A DNA stretch of 64,000 bases from Longirhabdus pacifica. Lineage in GTDB: Bacteria > Bacillota > Bacilli > Paenibacillales > DSM-105158. Positions 47,123 through 56,715 of this stretch are shown one piece after another. The stretch's first letter is position 1; each line of letters begins with the position of its first letter. The position numbers were made by a program, and so were the translations under genes. The stretch is taken from contig NZ_QXJP01000007.1 in NCBI RefSeq assembly GCF_004115085.1, forward strand, positions 1 to 64,000, read 5' to 3'. Below the pieces are notes generated by a model, which saw nothing but the letters and a program-made list of their open reading frames with translations, was not told the DNA's origin and did not search any database.

Positions 47123-48901
47123 ATGATTACATTTAAAAAAGCAGGCATAGAAAAATTTATGAATACAAAGAGTATAAAGACGTTTTCTATCAATCATGAC
47201 GAGACACAATGTGTATTCAGCACGAACATCACAGGTAAATTCGATTTGTGGGCAATGGACTTACCCGATACGTACCCTTACCAAATTACGTTCCAAAATC
47301 AAAGCTGTCAATATATTCAACACGACAAAGAAGGGAAATTTATCATTGTAGGAATAGACCAAGATGGAGACGAGAACACACAACTGTATGCCATTCCACC
47401 GCAAGGAGGGGAAGTCGTTCCGGTAAGTGTAGAAGAAGGAGAAAAGCATGCTGACCTTATCCTATCCGATGACGGACAAAGATTATATTACACTTCCACT
47501 AAAAACAATCCATCGTATTTAAATCTATACTGTCAAGACTTTCGCAGTGGTCAAACTACCCTTATTCATGAAGGAAAAGATTTTCCCACTTTTTTATTAA
47601 ATGTAAGCGCAGATGAGCGCTGTTTCGTTCTATTAAAAGTATCATCCAATACAGAAACCGAGATGGTACTACTAAAAGATGGGGAAGCAATCTCCTTTAC
47701 TCATACTTCTGGTGAATTGTGCAGTACCATCTTCACCACAAACAACGAATTATATTATAGAACGACAGAAGGAGCTGATTTTGGTTATTTAGCCAAATTA
47801 GATCTCACTACGATGCAATCTACGAAAGTATTGTCATTAGAAAAAGAAGATATTAAAAATATCTACTTCGATAAAAAACATAACCTCCTATACATCGTTG
47901 CTAGCAAAGGCGTAGTAGATTGCTTATATCAATACGATCTTACGACAAACATACATACCCTTGTACCTATGCCTGTAGATTGTGTAAACAGTCTCAAAGT
48001 TGCCGAATCTGGAAATGTATACGTACTAGGCAGCACGGCAACCAAACCACAGAACATGTATATGAAAAAAGTGGATCATGATGATTGGAGATCATTAAGC
48101 AATAATACCGTGCCTGGTGTTTCTATAGAAGAAATGGTAGAGCCAGATATTATTACCTACCCTTCTGTAGATGGATTAGAAATTGAAGCATTACTGTACA
48201 GACCAAAGCCAGAAGTAGATAATGGTCATATTATTTTGTGGCCGCACGGTGGACCACAGCATTCTGAAAGAAAAAGTTTTGTAAATTTGTTTCAGTTCTT
48301 ACCTTACTGTGGGTTTAGTTTTTTCGCACCAAATTTTCGAGGTTCATCAAACTACGGTTTATCTTTCATGAAGATGGTGGAAAGGAATTGGGGAGGAGAA
48401 CCGAGGTTAGACAATATTGCAGGGTTAGAATACTTATTTGAACAAGGATTAGCAGAGCGCGATAAAGTATTTCTGATGGGCGGAAGCTACGGTGGTTACA
48501 TGGCACTCTTACTTCACGGCATGCATGGTGATTATTTCAAAGCCGTTGTAGATATTTGCGGTCCTAGCAACTTATTTTCGTTAGCAAATTCGGTACCAGA
48601 GTTTTGGAAACCAATGATGGATAAGGCTATTGGAAATCCAGAAAAAGATAAAGACATGCTAACGAAATTTTCACCAGATACGTATATAGACGGTATGACC
48701 AAGCCGATGATGGTTGTCCAAGGGGCCAATGACCCTCGTGTCGTGCAAGCCGAATCCGATCAAATTGTACAGCAGCTAAGAGATAAAGGTCGAGAAGTAG
48801 AATATCTTCTTTTTGAAGATGAAGGTCATAATTTTACTAAAAAAGAAAACGAAATTAAATTGTATCGGGAAATTACAAAATTCTTTAACAAGTATATGTA
48901 A
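47123..48901 (+). CDS. S9 prolyl-oligopeptidase family peptidase, tandem copy 4
   Basis: This 592-residue paralogue is closest to copy 5. The triad is Ser455 (GGSYGGYMA), Asp537 (GANDPRVV), His569 (DEGHNF). The spacer before it repeats the copy 2-3 spacer, with a decayed stem-loop. A GAGGAGTG site precedes the ATG. The substrate pocket region differs between copies (for example FSLANSVPEFWKPMMDKAIG here versus FSFIDSVPEHWKPLMDNWVG in copy 1), which could alter specificity. Confidence 0.9.
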   Translation: MITFKKAGIEKFMNTKSIKTFSINHDETQCVFSTNITGKFDLWAMDLPDTYPYQITFQNQSCQYIQHDKEGKFIIVGIDQDGDENTQLYAIPPQGGEVVPVSVEEGEKHADLILSDDGQRLYYTSTKNNPSYLNLYCQDFRSGQTTLIHEGKDFPTFLLNVSADERCFVLLKVSSNTETEMVLLKDGEAISFTHTSGELCSTIFTTNNELYYRTTEGADFGYLAKLDLTTMQSTKVLSLEKEDIKNIYFDKKHNLLYIVASKGVVDCLYQYDLTTNIHTLVPMPVDCVNSLKVAESGNVYVLGSTATKPQNMYMKKVDHDDWRSLSNNTVPGVSIEEMVEPDIITYPSVDGLEIEALLYRPKPEVDNGHIILWPHGGPQHSERKSFVNLFQFLPYCGFSFFAPNFRGSSNYGLSFMKMVERNWGGEPRLDNIAGLEYLFEQGLAERDKVFLMGGSYGGYMALLLHGMHGDYFKAVVDICGPSNLFSLANSVPEFWKPMMDKAIGNPEKDKDMLTKFSPDTYIDGMTKPMMVVQGANDPRVVQAESDQIVQQLRDKGREVEYLLFEDEGHNFTKKENEIKLYREITKFFNKYM

Positions 48902-49000
48902 TACAATAGTCTTGAATTTGATTAAATTACCTTTTATAGAAACATGAATTAAACTACCTGTATGTATGATGATATATTATTGGAATAAAGGAGTGTTACC

Positions 49001-50779
49001 ATGATTACATTTGAAAAAACAGACGTAGAAAAATTTCTGAACACAAAGACTATTGCGAATTTTTCTATCAATCATGATGAGACACAATGTGTATTCAGCA
49101 CCAACATCACAGGTAAGTTTAATTTATGGGCAATGGATTTACCCGATACGTATCCTTACCAGATCACGTTTCAAGATCAAAGCTGTCACTATATTAGACA
49201 CGACAAAGAAGGGAAATTTATCATTGTAGGAATAGACCAAGATGGAGACGAGAACACACAACTATATGCCATTTCACCGCAAGGAGGAGAAGTCGTTCCT
49301 GTAAGTGTAGAAGAAGGGGAAAAACATGCTGACCTTATCCTATCCGATGACGGACAAAGACTATATTACACTTCCACTAAAAACAATCCATCGTATTTAA
49401 ATCTATACTGTCAAGACTTTCGCAGTGGGGAAATTACACTTATTCATGAAGGAAAAGATCTTCCCATTGATTTAAAAAATGTAAGCCCTGATGAGCGCTG
49501 TTTCGTTCTATTAAAATCATCATCGAATACAGAAACTGAGATGGTATTACTAAAAGACGGGGAAGAAATCTCTTTTACTCATACTTCTGGTGAAATATGC
49601 AGTAATGTGTTCACCAACAACAACGAATTATACTATACAACGACAGAAGGTGCTGACTTCGGTTATTTAGCCAAATTGGATCTCACTACCATGCAATCTA
49701 CGAAAATATGGTCATTGGAAAAAGAAGATATTAAAAATATCTCTTTCGATAAAAAACGTAACTTCCTTTACGTCGTTGCTGGCAAAGGGGTAGTAGATTG
49801 CTTATATCAATACGATCTCACGACTAACATACATACCCTTGTTTCCATGCCTATAGATTGTGTAACCAGTCTCAAAGTTGCCGATTCTGGAAATGTATAC
49901 GTACTAGGCAGCACGGCAACGAAACCAGAAAACATCTATATGAAAGAAGTGGGTCGAGACGATTGGTCATCATTAAGTAATAATACTGTGCCTGGTGTTT
50001 CTATAGAAGAAATGATAGAACCAGATATTATTACCTACCCTTCTGTAGATGGATTAGAAATCGAAGCATTACTGTACAGACCGAAACCAGAAGTAGATAA
50101 TGGTCATGTTATTTTGTGGCCGCACGGTGGACCACAGTCCTCTCATAGAAAAGATTTTTTTGCTTTGTTTCAGTTCTTACCTTACTGTGGGTTTAGTTTC
50201 TTTGCACCGAATTTTCGAGGTTCATCGGATTACGGTTTATCTTTCATGAAGATGGTGGACAGAAATTGGGGAGGAGAACCGAGGTTAGACAATATTGCAG
50301 GCTTAGAATACTTATTTGAACAAGGATTAGCAGAGCGCGATAAAGTATTTCTGATGGGCGGAAGCTACGGTGGTTACATGGCACTCTTACTTCACGGTAT
50401 GCATGGTGATTATTTTAAAGCCGTTGTAGATATTTGCGGTCCTAGCAACTTATTTTCGTTTGTAAATTCGGTACCAGATCATTGGAAACCAATAATGGAT
50501 AAGGCTGTTGGAAATCCGGAAAAAGATAAAGACATGTTAACGGAACACTCTCCACATACGTATGTAGACGGTATGACCAAGCCAATGATGATTGTCCAAG
50601 GGGCCAATGACCCTCGTGTCGTGCAAGCCGAGTCCGATCAAATTGTACAGCAGCTGAGAAATAAAGGTCGAGAAGTAGAATATATTCTATTTGAAGATGA
50701 AGGTCATGGTTTTGCTAAAAAAGAAAACGAAATTAAATTGTATCGGGAAATTACAAAATTCTTTAACAAGCATATGTAG
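49001..50779 (+). CDS. S9 prolyl-oligopeptidase family peptidase, tandem copy 5
   Basis: This last copy of the array is again exactly 592 residues with the intact Ser455/Asp537/His569. Long stretches are nearly identical at the DNA level to copy 4, so this pair is the most recent duplication or the most recently converted. AAAGGAGTGTTACC before the ATG equals that of copy 1. It lies 99 bp after copy 4 and ends at a strong bidirectional terminator (50888-50926). Confidence 0.9.
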   Translation: MITFEKTDVEKFLNTKTIANFSINHDETQCVFSTNITGKFNLWAMDLPDTYPYQITFQDQSCHYIRHDKEGKFIIVGIDQDGDENTQLYAISPQGGEVVPVSVEEGEKHADLILSDDGQRLYYTSTKNNPSYLNLYCQDFRSGEITLIHEGKDLPIDLKNVSPDERCFVLLKSSSNTETEMVLLKDGEEISFTHTSGEICSNVFTNNNELYYTTTEGADFGYLAKLDLTTMQSTKIWSLEKEDIKNISFDKKRNFLYVVAGKGVVDCLYQYDLTTNIHTLVSMPIDCVTSLKVADSGNVYVLGSTATKPENIYMKEVGRDDWSSLSNNTVPGVSIEEMIEPDIITYPSVDGLEIEALLYRPKPEVDNGHVILWPHGGPQSSHRKDFFALFQFLPYCGFSFFAPNFRGSSDYGLSFMKMVDRNWGGEPRLDNIAGLEYLFEQGLAERDKVFLMGGSYGGYMALLLHGMHGDYFKAVVDICGPSNLFSFVNSVPDHWKPIMDKAVGNPEKDKDMLTEHSPHTYVDGMTKPMMIVQGANDPRVVQAESDQIVQQLRNKGREVEYILFEDEGHGFAKKENEIKLYREITKFFNKHM

Positions 50780-50887
50780 CACAACCATCCGCACAAAGTC
50801 ATCTAGTATAATATAATTACAATTCATTCATGTGAATCAACATATAAATACGTCTACAGTATAAACAGCATGCATTCATTACACACC

Positions 50888-50926
50888 AACATAATCAGAT
50901 GGATAGTATCCATCTGATTATGTTTT
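50888..50926. terminator. Strong bidirectional terminator
   Basis: CATAATCAGATGGATA and TATCCATCTGATTATG form a perfect 16-bp inverted repeat followed by TTTT. It closes both the peptidase array and the convergent catalase gene. Confidence 0.9.
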
Positions 50927-50948
50927 ACTATTTGCATCTAAATAAACC

Positions 50949-52535
50949 TTAATAAGGATCTGCTTCGTGTCCTTTTTTCTCCGCTTCTTGCACTGCCTCA
51001 CTTGCTCCTGTATTCCCTATTGGCCCTCTACTTGATGAATGATTTTTATTTGTGTCTTTCAGTCCCTCAGCAACACGATGACCATAGTCACGATCACAAG
51101 CGGTAAAGTGTTCAACCATCTTATGTTGAATATGTTCCTCACATGGTGCTAATGTCGTAACTAAATTTTGTATTAACTCATTTCGTTCCCAGTCTTCAAA
51201 CAGTCTATATCTTTCCCCTGCTTGTTTGTAGTCATTAGTACGATCAATACTTTCCCTCACCAAGTTCCCTTCAACGTGAGGTGTATGATCATCTCCTTCT
51301 TGCTTTGCTTCTTTTAGTCCTCCTAATGACGAAGGTTCATAATTAACATGAGGGTTCTGACCAGGAGATAAATCAACATGATATTCCATTTGACCATCTC
51401 GTTGATTTGTCGCCACATGTTTCCGTGGCGCATTTATTGGCAACTGCAAATAATTTGTTCCTACTCGATAACGCTGTGTATCAGAATAAGAAAAGGTTCT
51501 ACCCTGTAGCAGTTTATCGTCAGAAAAATCCAACCCGTCTACTAGTACGCCGGTTCCAAATGCAGCTTGTTCCACTTCGGCAAAGTAATTGACTGGATTG
51601 CGATCCAATACCATCTTTCCAACAGGTAGAAAAGGAAATTGATCTTCCGGCCACAGTTTAGTTGGATCTAGTGGATCAAAATCTAATTCAGGATGTTCAT
51701 CATCACTCATGATTTGTACGCAAAGTTCCCATTCCGGATATTCTTCCCGCTCAATAGCTTCATACAAATCTTGCGTTGCATGATTGAAATTTTTACCTTG
51801 TACATCTTCTGCTTCTACTTGTGTTAAATTTTTAATTCCTTGCTGCGGTTCCCAGTGATATTTTACAAGAACCGCTTCACCATCTTGGTTTACCCATTTG
51901 TATGTATTGACACCTGAGCCTTGCATTTCTCTATAATTTGCTGGTATTCCCCACGGAGAAAATAAGAAAGTGACCATATGCATCGCTTCAGGTGTGTTAC
52001 TAATAAAGTCAAATATACGTTCGCCATCTTGAATATTCGTCACTGGATCAGGTTTAAAAGCGTGTACAAGATCAGGAAATTTTAGCGGATCACGAATAAA
52101 GAAAACTTTAAGATTGTTTCCCACTAGATCCCAGTTGCCATCTTCCGTATAAAATTTCACAGCAAACCCTCTTGGATCACGCAGCGTTTCTGGGGAATGT
52201 CCACCATGAATAACACTCGAAAATCTGACAAAAACAGGTGTTTGTTTTCCTTTCTGTTGAAACAATTTTGCACGAGTGTATTTCGATACAGGCTCATCTC
52301 CTACTGTTCCATATGTTTCAAAATATCCATGTGCTCCAGCCCCTCTAGCATGTACAACACGTTCAGGAACACGCTCACGATCAAAATGAGTAATTTTCTC
52401 AAGAAAATGATAATTTTCTAACGTCATAGGACCTCTATTACTCACTGTACGTACGTTTTGATTGTCTGAAACAGGATGTCCTTGCCGTGTCGTTAATGTT
52501 TCTTCTTCATGTATATCTTTATTTTTTTCTTCCAT
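50949..52535 (-). CDS. Heme catalase
   Basis: This 528-residue monofunctional catalase (2 H2O2 to 2 H2O + O2) has the active-site His in [30 protein letters not shown], the Asn in NLKVFFIRD, and the heme-ligand region [14 protein letters not shown] (proximal Tyr). The length fits small-subunit clade 3 catalases, plus a ~35-residue polar tail ending GHEADPY. I choose ATG 52535 with GGAGG upstream (a TTG directly before it is also possible); ATG 52574 lacks a site. Confidence 0.95.
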   Translation of the reverse strand: MEEKNKDIHEEETLTTRQGHPVSDNQNVRTVSNRGPMTLENYHFLEKITHFDRERVPERVVHARGAGAHGYFETYGTVGDEPVSKYTRAKLFQQKGKQTPVFVRFSSVIHGGHSPETLRDPRGFAVKFYTEDGNWDLVGNNLKVFFIRDPLKFPDLVHAFKPDPVTNIQDGERIFDFISNTPEAMHMVTFLFSPWGIPANYREMQGSGVNTYKWVNQDGEAVLVKYHWEPQQGIKNLTQVEAEDVQGKNFNHATQDLYEAIEREEYPEWELCVQIMSDDEHPELDFDPLDPTKLWPEDQFPFLPVGKMVLDRNPVNYFAEVEQAAFGTGVLVDGLDFSDDKLLQGRTFSYSDTQRYRVGTNYLQLPINAPRKHVATNQRDGQMEYHVDLSPGQNPHVNYEPSSLGGLKEAKQEGDDHTPHVEGNLVRESIDRTNDYKQAGERYRLFEDWERNELIQNLVTTLAPCEEHIQHKMVEHFTACDRDYGHRVAEGLKDTNKNHSSSRGPIGNTGASEAVQEAEKKGHEADPY

Positions 52536-52575
52536 CAATACAAAAGCCTCCATTCTGAACCGTTTGTCTTTCATT

Positions 52576-52601
52576 ATTCACATTGAATAAGTATTTTAAA
52601 C
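52576..52601 (-). promoter_or_regulatory. Possible SigB-type promoter of catalase
   Basis: On the minus strand GTTTAA (52601-52596), 14 bases, GTGAAT (52581-52576) resembles the SigB pattern, with a perfect -35 and a 4/6 -10. I saw no convincing PerR box. Confidence 0.28.
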
Positions 52602-52683
52602 AGTCCAATACACGTTGCTAGTATTGTAAAATGGAAGACTATTTTGTATCATAATTCATTATTTTGTAGGAAATGATTTTCTG

Positions 52684-53138
52684 TCAAACCAATTTTTCAT
52701 CCTTCACCGCATCAATAAGCAGCGACGGAAATACCATTTCCCCATTTTGGTTTCTTGGGTCTATTTTTTTAGATCGAAAAATAACCCCATCTCTTTCATC
52801 CCAATCATGAAAGTGAAATGTACCTTGCTCATCAAAATACTCCAATAAACAGACTTTAAATCCAGCCTGTTTAAACATCTCAGATAAAGAAATATAGTCA
52901 TATACTATTTTATGACTTAACAAATTTTAGCTCCCTCTATTCCCTCTTCATATGTAAGATGCTCCCATATATGCTCTGCTAGAATAGCAGTGACAGAATT
53001 ATAGTTGAAACGCTTGCTCCAAGTGGACTGATCTATCAAGTTCAACTCGTTTTCCTGTGTATGTATCCAACCTGGGTTGTTGTTGAATTCCCCTGCACCG
53101 ATAACGACTCTGATTTCATTATCCTTTGATTTTAGCAC
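52684..53138 (-). pseudogene. Methyltransferase-like gene with internal deletion
   Basis: Two fragments of one protein are in different frames. The N-terminal 73 codons (GTG 53138, RVVIGAGEFNNNPGWIHTQ, AEHIWEHLTYEEG) stop at a TAA right after AKIC. The remaining ~79 codons (SHKIVYDYISLSEMFKQAGF to VKDEKLV) follow in another frame. In homologues these parts are separated by the LKPGG/AVPD-type strand region (about 40-50 residues), which is missing here. The join at 52917-52924 is therefore a deletion plus frameshift. The gene is not functional as read. Confidence 0.75.
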
Positions 53139-53172
53139 GCCCTTCTATCTCCTTTATTGTTTTAAACTTTCA

Positions 53173-53928
53173 CTATTGTCTTCTTGCTAAATTTTCTAAT
53201 AACTCCATCCCTTTTGCTTTTGTCAGAACATTGAATACGTTTGTCTCTATAAATTCCTCAGCATGTGGACTGGCACTGTCTGTGATTTGCTGTGCTGCTT
53301 TTTCTTTATTGTACAACGTGCGTTTAAACTCATAACCTTCAGAGCTAAGTAAAAGCCAGTAAGCTCCGGGCTGATCAGCAAAAGGCATGCCTACACTACC
53401 AGAATTAAGAACGGTATGAATTCCTACTTGCTGTTTAAATTGAATATGAGTATGGCCACAAACAACATAACGTTGATCCACACCATCAAAAATACTTGTA
53501 AGTTTCTGCATCGAAGTATGGGGTGTAAAGATGTGCTCGTCACTCTGTGGAGTCGCATGGCAAAACAAAATATCTCCTAAATCTTCTAAATGGATCGTTA
53601 TTACTTCTGGTAATTGGGAAAGAAAATCACAGTGAGATTGCTTCATCTGCTTAGCAACCCAAAGTTGCTTCTCTCTTCCCTTCTCATACATTTGGTGAAG
53701 CGGATCACCGCCATAAGCCAGAACCACTTCACGATCTCCATTTCCACGAATAAAACGAACTTTGTCACCTAGCTGTAGTAAACGTTCTAACGTTTCAATA
53801 GGCATTGGCCCAGAAACAATATCTCCACCAATAACGATAAGATCGGGCTGTACATTATTCAGCTCTTCCAGCACAGCGTTCAGTGCTGGTAGATTTCCAT
53901 GAATGTCATAAAGTGCAGCAATTTTCAT
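53173..53928 (-). CDS. Metallophosphoesterase (YfcE/MJ0936 type)
   Basis: This 251-residue calcineurin-like phosphodiesterase has the metal-binding motifs AALYDIHGN (7-12), VIGGDIVSG, IRGNGDRE, CHATP and VCGHTHIQF, followed by the closing NSGSVGMPF. The family acts on phosphodiesters of nucleotides or lipids; the substrate is unknown. GGAGGAG precedes the ATG. It is 40 bp downstream of the PHP-domain phosphatase gene, and the two may form an operon. Confidence 0.88.
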   Translation of the reverse strand: MKIAALYDIHGNLPALNAVLEELNNVQPDLIVIGGDIVSGPMPIETLERLLQLGDKVRFIRGNGDREVVLAYGGDPLHQMYEKGREKQLWVAKQMKQSHCDFLSQLPEVITIHLEDLGDILFCHATPQSDEHIFTPHTSMQKLTSIFDGVDQRYVVCGHTHIQFKQQVGIHTVLNSGSVGMPFADQPGAYWLLLSSEGYEFKRTLYNKEKAAQQITDSASPHAEEFIETNVFNVLTKAKGMELLENLARRQ

Positions 53929-53968
53929 CTCTTACACTCCTCCTTCACCGTTATATCTCAATAATAAA

Positions 53969-54817
53969 TTAACATTGCTTTGCTGCCTGTTTTAACGCTG
54001 TGACAACATCATAGGATACGGTTTTCCCACCTAACGGGCCATGAAATACTTCACCTTGTCTTGTCCCATGGAAATCTGATCCTGCGGTCATAATCAAATG
54101 ATGCTGCTTTGCCATTTTTTTGTATTTGACTTCGTCCTCTGAGGTATGATCAGAATGGTATACTTCTAAGCCATCCACTCCATAGCGAATGAAACGCTCC
54201 ACCATCTCATCCGCATCATACAAGCCCGGGTGTGCAATAACCGCTGCTCCTCCAGCTTCTTTTATCCAATCCAACGCTGTTGCAGGATGAATGCGCTCAA
54301 TTTGCGCATATGCCTTCCCATCTTTAGATAAGTAGAGATCGAAAGCTTCGCGCAAATTTGCAACAATACCTTTTTTCACAAGCATATCTGCAATATGAGG
54401 TCTCCCTACAGAATCTTGTGTTTCTCCTTCTTTATTTACTAACTTTCGAATTTCATCTAGTGATATATCCATGCCTAAGCTAGATAAATTCTGTATTATT
54501 TTTTCATTTCTTTTTTGTCTTGTTTGGCGAAGATTGCTTATGCGCGTAAGAAATTGCTCATTTTTCCAATCCATAAAATAGCCTAAAATGTGAAATTCAT
54601 GTCCTCTTGCTGCGGTGCTGATTTCAATACCAGGGATGACCTCTATTCCTTGTTTTTTTCCCTCTGATATCGCCTCTGCTATTCCACCAACCGTATCATG
54701 ATCTGTAATAGCCACAGCATGTAGCCCGGCTTCTTTAGCTAGTTTCACGACAGAGGAAGGAGATTCTTTACCGTCCGATGCAGTAGTATGTGTATGTAAG
54801 TCCACTTGTTGTAACAA
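53969..54817 (-). CDS. PHP-domain phosphoesterase (YciV/RNase AM type)
   Basis: This 282-residue PHP protein has motif I VDLHTHTTASDG, motif II ITDHDTVGG, EVIPGIEIS, HIADMLVKKG, VIAHPGLYD, and the last motif TAGSDFHG. Homologues hydrolyse 3',5'-nucleoside bisphosphates and trim RNA 5' ends. The only start near GGAGG is TTG 54817 (12-base spacing). It lies downstream of the double-hairpin repeat array, which would form its 5' leader if transcription came from lysR. Confidence 0.86.
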   Translation of the reverse strand: MLQQVDLHTHTTASDGKESPSSVVKLAKEAGLHAVAITDHDTVGGIAEAISEGKKQGIEVIPGIEISTAARGHEFHILGYFMDWKNEQFLTRISNLRQTRQKRNEKIIQNLSSLGMDISLDEIRKLVNKEGETQDSVGRPHIADMLVKKGIVANLREAFDLYLSKDGKAYAQIERIHPATALDWIKEAGGAAVIAHPGLYDADEMVERFIRYGVDGLEVYHSDHTSEDEVKYKKMAKQHHLIMTAGSDFHGTRQGEVFHGPLGGKTVSYDVVTALKQAAKQC

Positions 54818-55222
54818 AATGATTGTATTCCTCCTTCTATGTTGTGCTGTAAATAGTGTAACTTTTAGGTACCAAAATAAGCGGTATGTGACATAGGTTG
54901 AGTGAGTACAACCTATTACCGCTTACATAACCTTTAGGCATCCAAAGGCTAAGCATAGCTTAGCTTTTTTTCTTATGCTTTCGAAGTGGCTTTGCTTTGG
55001 TAAGCCTGTAGGATCCAGCTAAGCAAGCTTAGCTTTTTATCCTTATGCTTTCGATGTGGCTTAGCCAAGCTAAGCCTGTAGGAATCAGTGAAACACAGTT
55101 TCACTTTTTTTCCTCATGCTTTCGAAGTGGCTAAGCTATGCTTAGCCTGTAGGAATCAGTGAAACACAGTTTCACTTTTTTTCCTCATGCTTTCGACGTG
55201 GCTTAGCGAAGCTAAGCCTGTG
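54818..55222. other. Gene-free structured intergenic region
   Basis: The 405 bp between the PHP gene and the LysR stop contain a long two-part hairpin (54879-54924) and four tandem double-hairpin units (54948 onward). No coding frame is credible. Confidence 0.8.
54879..54924. other. Long two-part hairpin
   Basis: AAGCGGTA (54879-54886) pairs with TACCGCTT (54917-54924). Inside it ATAGGTTG (54893-54900) pairs with CAACCTAT (54909-54916). A TGTGAC bulge lies on one side only. All 16 pairs are perfect. Confidence 0.75.
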
Positions 55223-55229
55223 CTAAGCC
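54948..55229. repeat. Four tandem ~71-bp double-hairpin repeats
   Basis: The conserved ATGCTTTCGA begins at 54975, 55045, 55116 and 55187 (periods 70, 71, 71). Each unit has hairpin A followed by a T-run, the linker CTNATGCTTTCGANGTGGC, hairpin B and TGTAGGAATC. Hairpin A is GCTAAGC/GCTTAGC in units 1-2 but AGTGAAAC/GTTTCACT in units 3-4. Hairpin B is GGCTTAGC/GCTAAGCC in units 2 and 4, flipped in unit 3 and mismatched in unit 1. Stems stay paired while sequence changes. Confidence 0.85.
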
Positions 55230-56116
55230 TTTCGTATAAATGTTAGGAAGGTTAATGCTTCAATCGGTAGCATGGAAGCATCGATGTAAATGGCAAAAAA
55301 ACGACGTGTAAAGGAGCAACCCTCAATTCGTCGTGTTTGCAATATGCCAAGTTCCACTTCATGCTTTACTGATGAGTCAGATAAAATAGCAATGCCTAAC
55401 CCAGACTCTACTGCGGATTTAACTGCTCCAGTGCTTCCTAATTCCATTGCAATATGTATTTGCTCCAAATTAATATGATGCTTACGAAATTCATCTTCCA
55501 TTATTCGTCTTGTTCCAGATCCTTGCTCACGCAAAATAAATGGATAGTCTAGTACATCTTGAATGCAAATTTGTTCTTTTTTTGCTAATGGATGATTTTT
55601 AGGCATAACTAACATTAACTCATCTCGCAAGACTGCCTCTGTATGCAATTGTGGATTATCAATCGGCGCTTCCACTAATCCGAAATTCAATTTATAGTTT
55701 AAGATATCTTCCACAATCTGTGCCGTATTCATCACTTTCATACCGACGGATATATGTCCATGTTGTTCGTAGAACGATTTAAGCAGTGGAGGTAAGATAT
55801 ATTCTCCGATGGTTAAACTTGCACCAAGGTCCAATCTTCCCTTCAATCGATTGGTATAATGCGCCATCGCATTATCTGTTTCTTTCATTAAATCAATACT
55901 GCGTTTTGCATAGGGAAGAAGAACTTGTCCTGCCTCTGTGAGTGATACTTTTTTCGTTGTCCTTATAAACAATTGTGAACCTATATGCTCTTCTAATGTT
56001 TGAATTTGCATCGTTACTGCCGGCTGCGTCATATGTAAGGAATAGGCGGCGGCAGAGAAATTCCCTTTTTGTGCCACCGTATAAAATATATGAAGCTGGT
56101 GAAAATTCATAGCCAC
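55223..56116 (-). CDS. LysR-family transcriptional regulator
   Basis: This regulator of about 297 residues has the N-terminal helix-turn-helix (NFHQLHIFYTVAQKGNFSAAAYSLHMTQPAVTMQIQ region) and the effector-binding domain (GASLTIGEYILPPLL, ELGSTGAVKSAVESGLGIAIL). It is closest in style to CysL/CbbR-type regulators, but the target is unknown. GTG 56116 has AAAGGAG at nine bases; ATG 56110 is 15 bases away. The last codons and stop (GCT TAG) fall in a GGCTTAGC copy of the adjoining repeat, so the C-terminus may have been reshaped by it. Confidence 0.85.
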   Translation of the reverse strand: MAMNFHQLHIFYTVAQKGNFSAAAYSLHMTQPAVTMQIQTLEEHIGSQLFIRTTKKVSLTEAGQVLLPYAKRSIDLMKETDNAMAHYTNRLKGRLDLGASLTIGEYILPPLLKSFYEQHGHISVGMKVMNTAQIVEDILNYKLNFGLVEAPIDNPQLHTEAVLRDELMLVMPKNHPLAKKEQICIQDVLDYPFILREQGSGTRRIMEDEFRKHHINLEQIHIAMELGSTGAVKSAVESGLGIAILSDSSVKHEVELGILQTRRIEGCSFTRRFFAIYIDASMLPIEALTFLTFIRKA

Positions 56117-56139
56117 TTCCAACAACTCCTTTGTTCACT

Positions 56140-56577
56140 TTACCTTTTCTTCCGATAATTTTTTATCAAAGTCATTCTTCTAGAGTGGCGGAGCCATGAA
56201 TAGTATGATTTTAGATCACGAAGCTCTATCGTTTCTGACATTTTCCCTAGAAAGGTAACAACGATTAATTTGTGCAATGGATTTCCAGAAATATCAAACT
56301 CATCTTTTAAAACGGAGAACTCAACAACCATAACTAAATCATTCTCTACTAAAAATACTTCTTTTTCATTCGGATAGTAAGGACTTACATTCCCATTTTT
56401 TAATTGCTCCCACATATAGTTGCAAATATGTTCGATGCTTGTTTCTTTATCGTCAATGCGATCCTTCCAGCGAAAATGTGCATGATTCGTAATAAACACA
56501 TCTGCTATTTTTTTATCACCTAACTCCACATAAAATGGTTCGTACGTACTCCAGCGATTCATGATCTTGTCCCTCAT
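56140..56577 (-). CDS. Unrecognised 145-residue soluble protein
   Basis: I do not recognise this family. The protein is mixed alpha/beta, with no signal or membrane segment, a conserved-looking ITNHAHFRWKDRID stretch near residue 30 and a basic C-terminus (RHSRRMTLIKNYRKKR). AAAGGAGATG precedes the ATG. It ends 23 bp before the LysR start, so the two could be cotranscribed. Confidence 0.6.
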   Translation of the reverse strand: MRDKIMNRWSTYEPFYVELGDKKIADVFITNHAHFRWKDRIDDKETSIEHICNYMWEQLKNGNVSPYYPNEKEVFLVENDLVMVVEFSVLKDEFDISGNPLHKLIVVTFLGKMSETIELRDLKSYYSWLRHSRRMTLIKNYRKKR

Positions 56578-56715
56578 ACTATCATCTCCTTTCCAATTTT
56601 GACTATTATCATTCTATTAATAGAAGTCCTTTGATATGTTATTCGTCTTTCTCATTGGTCTTTTGTAGTAGATCTTTTGTAATAGATGTTTGGTTATTTT
56701 TCTTATAGTCTAGAA

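Noticed and set aside
41325-50779. Some of the five S9 copies being pseudogenes or assembly duplicates
   Set aside because: All frames are intact, lengths identical and triads kept; spacers and many codons differ, so they are not assembly copies.
54948-55229. CRISPR array or integron attC array
   Set aside because: Units are ~71 bp with conserved linkers and stems but no unique spacers, no cas or integrase genes and no attC R/L boxes.
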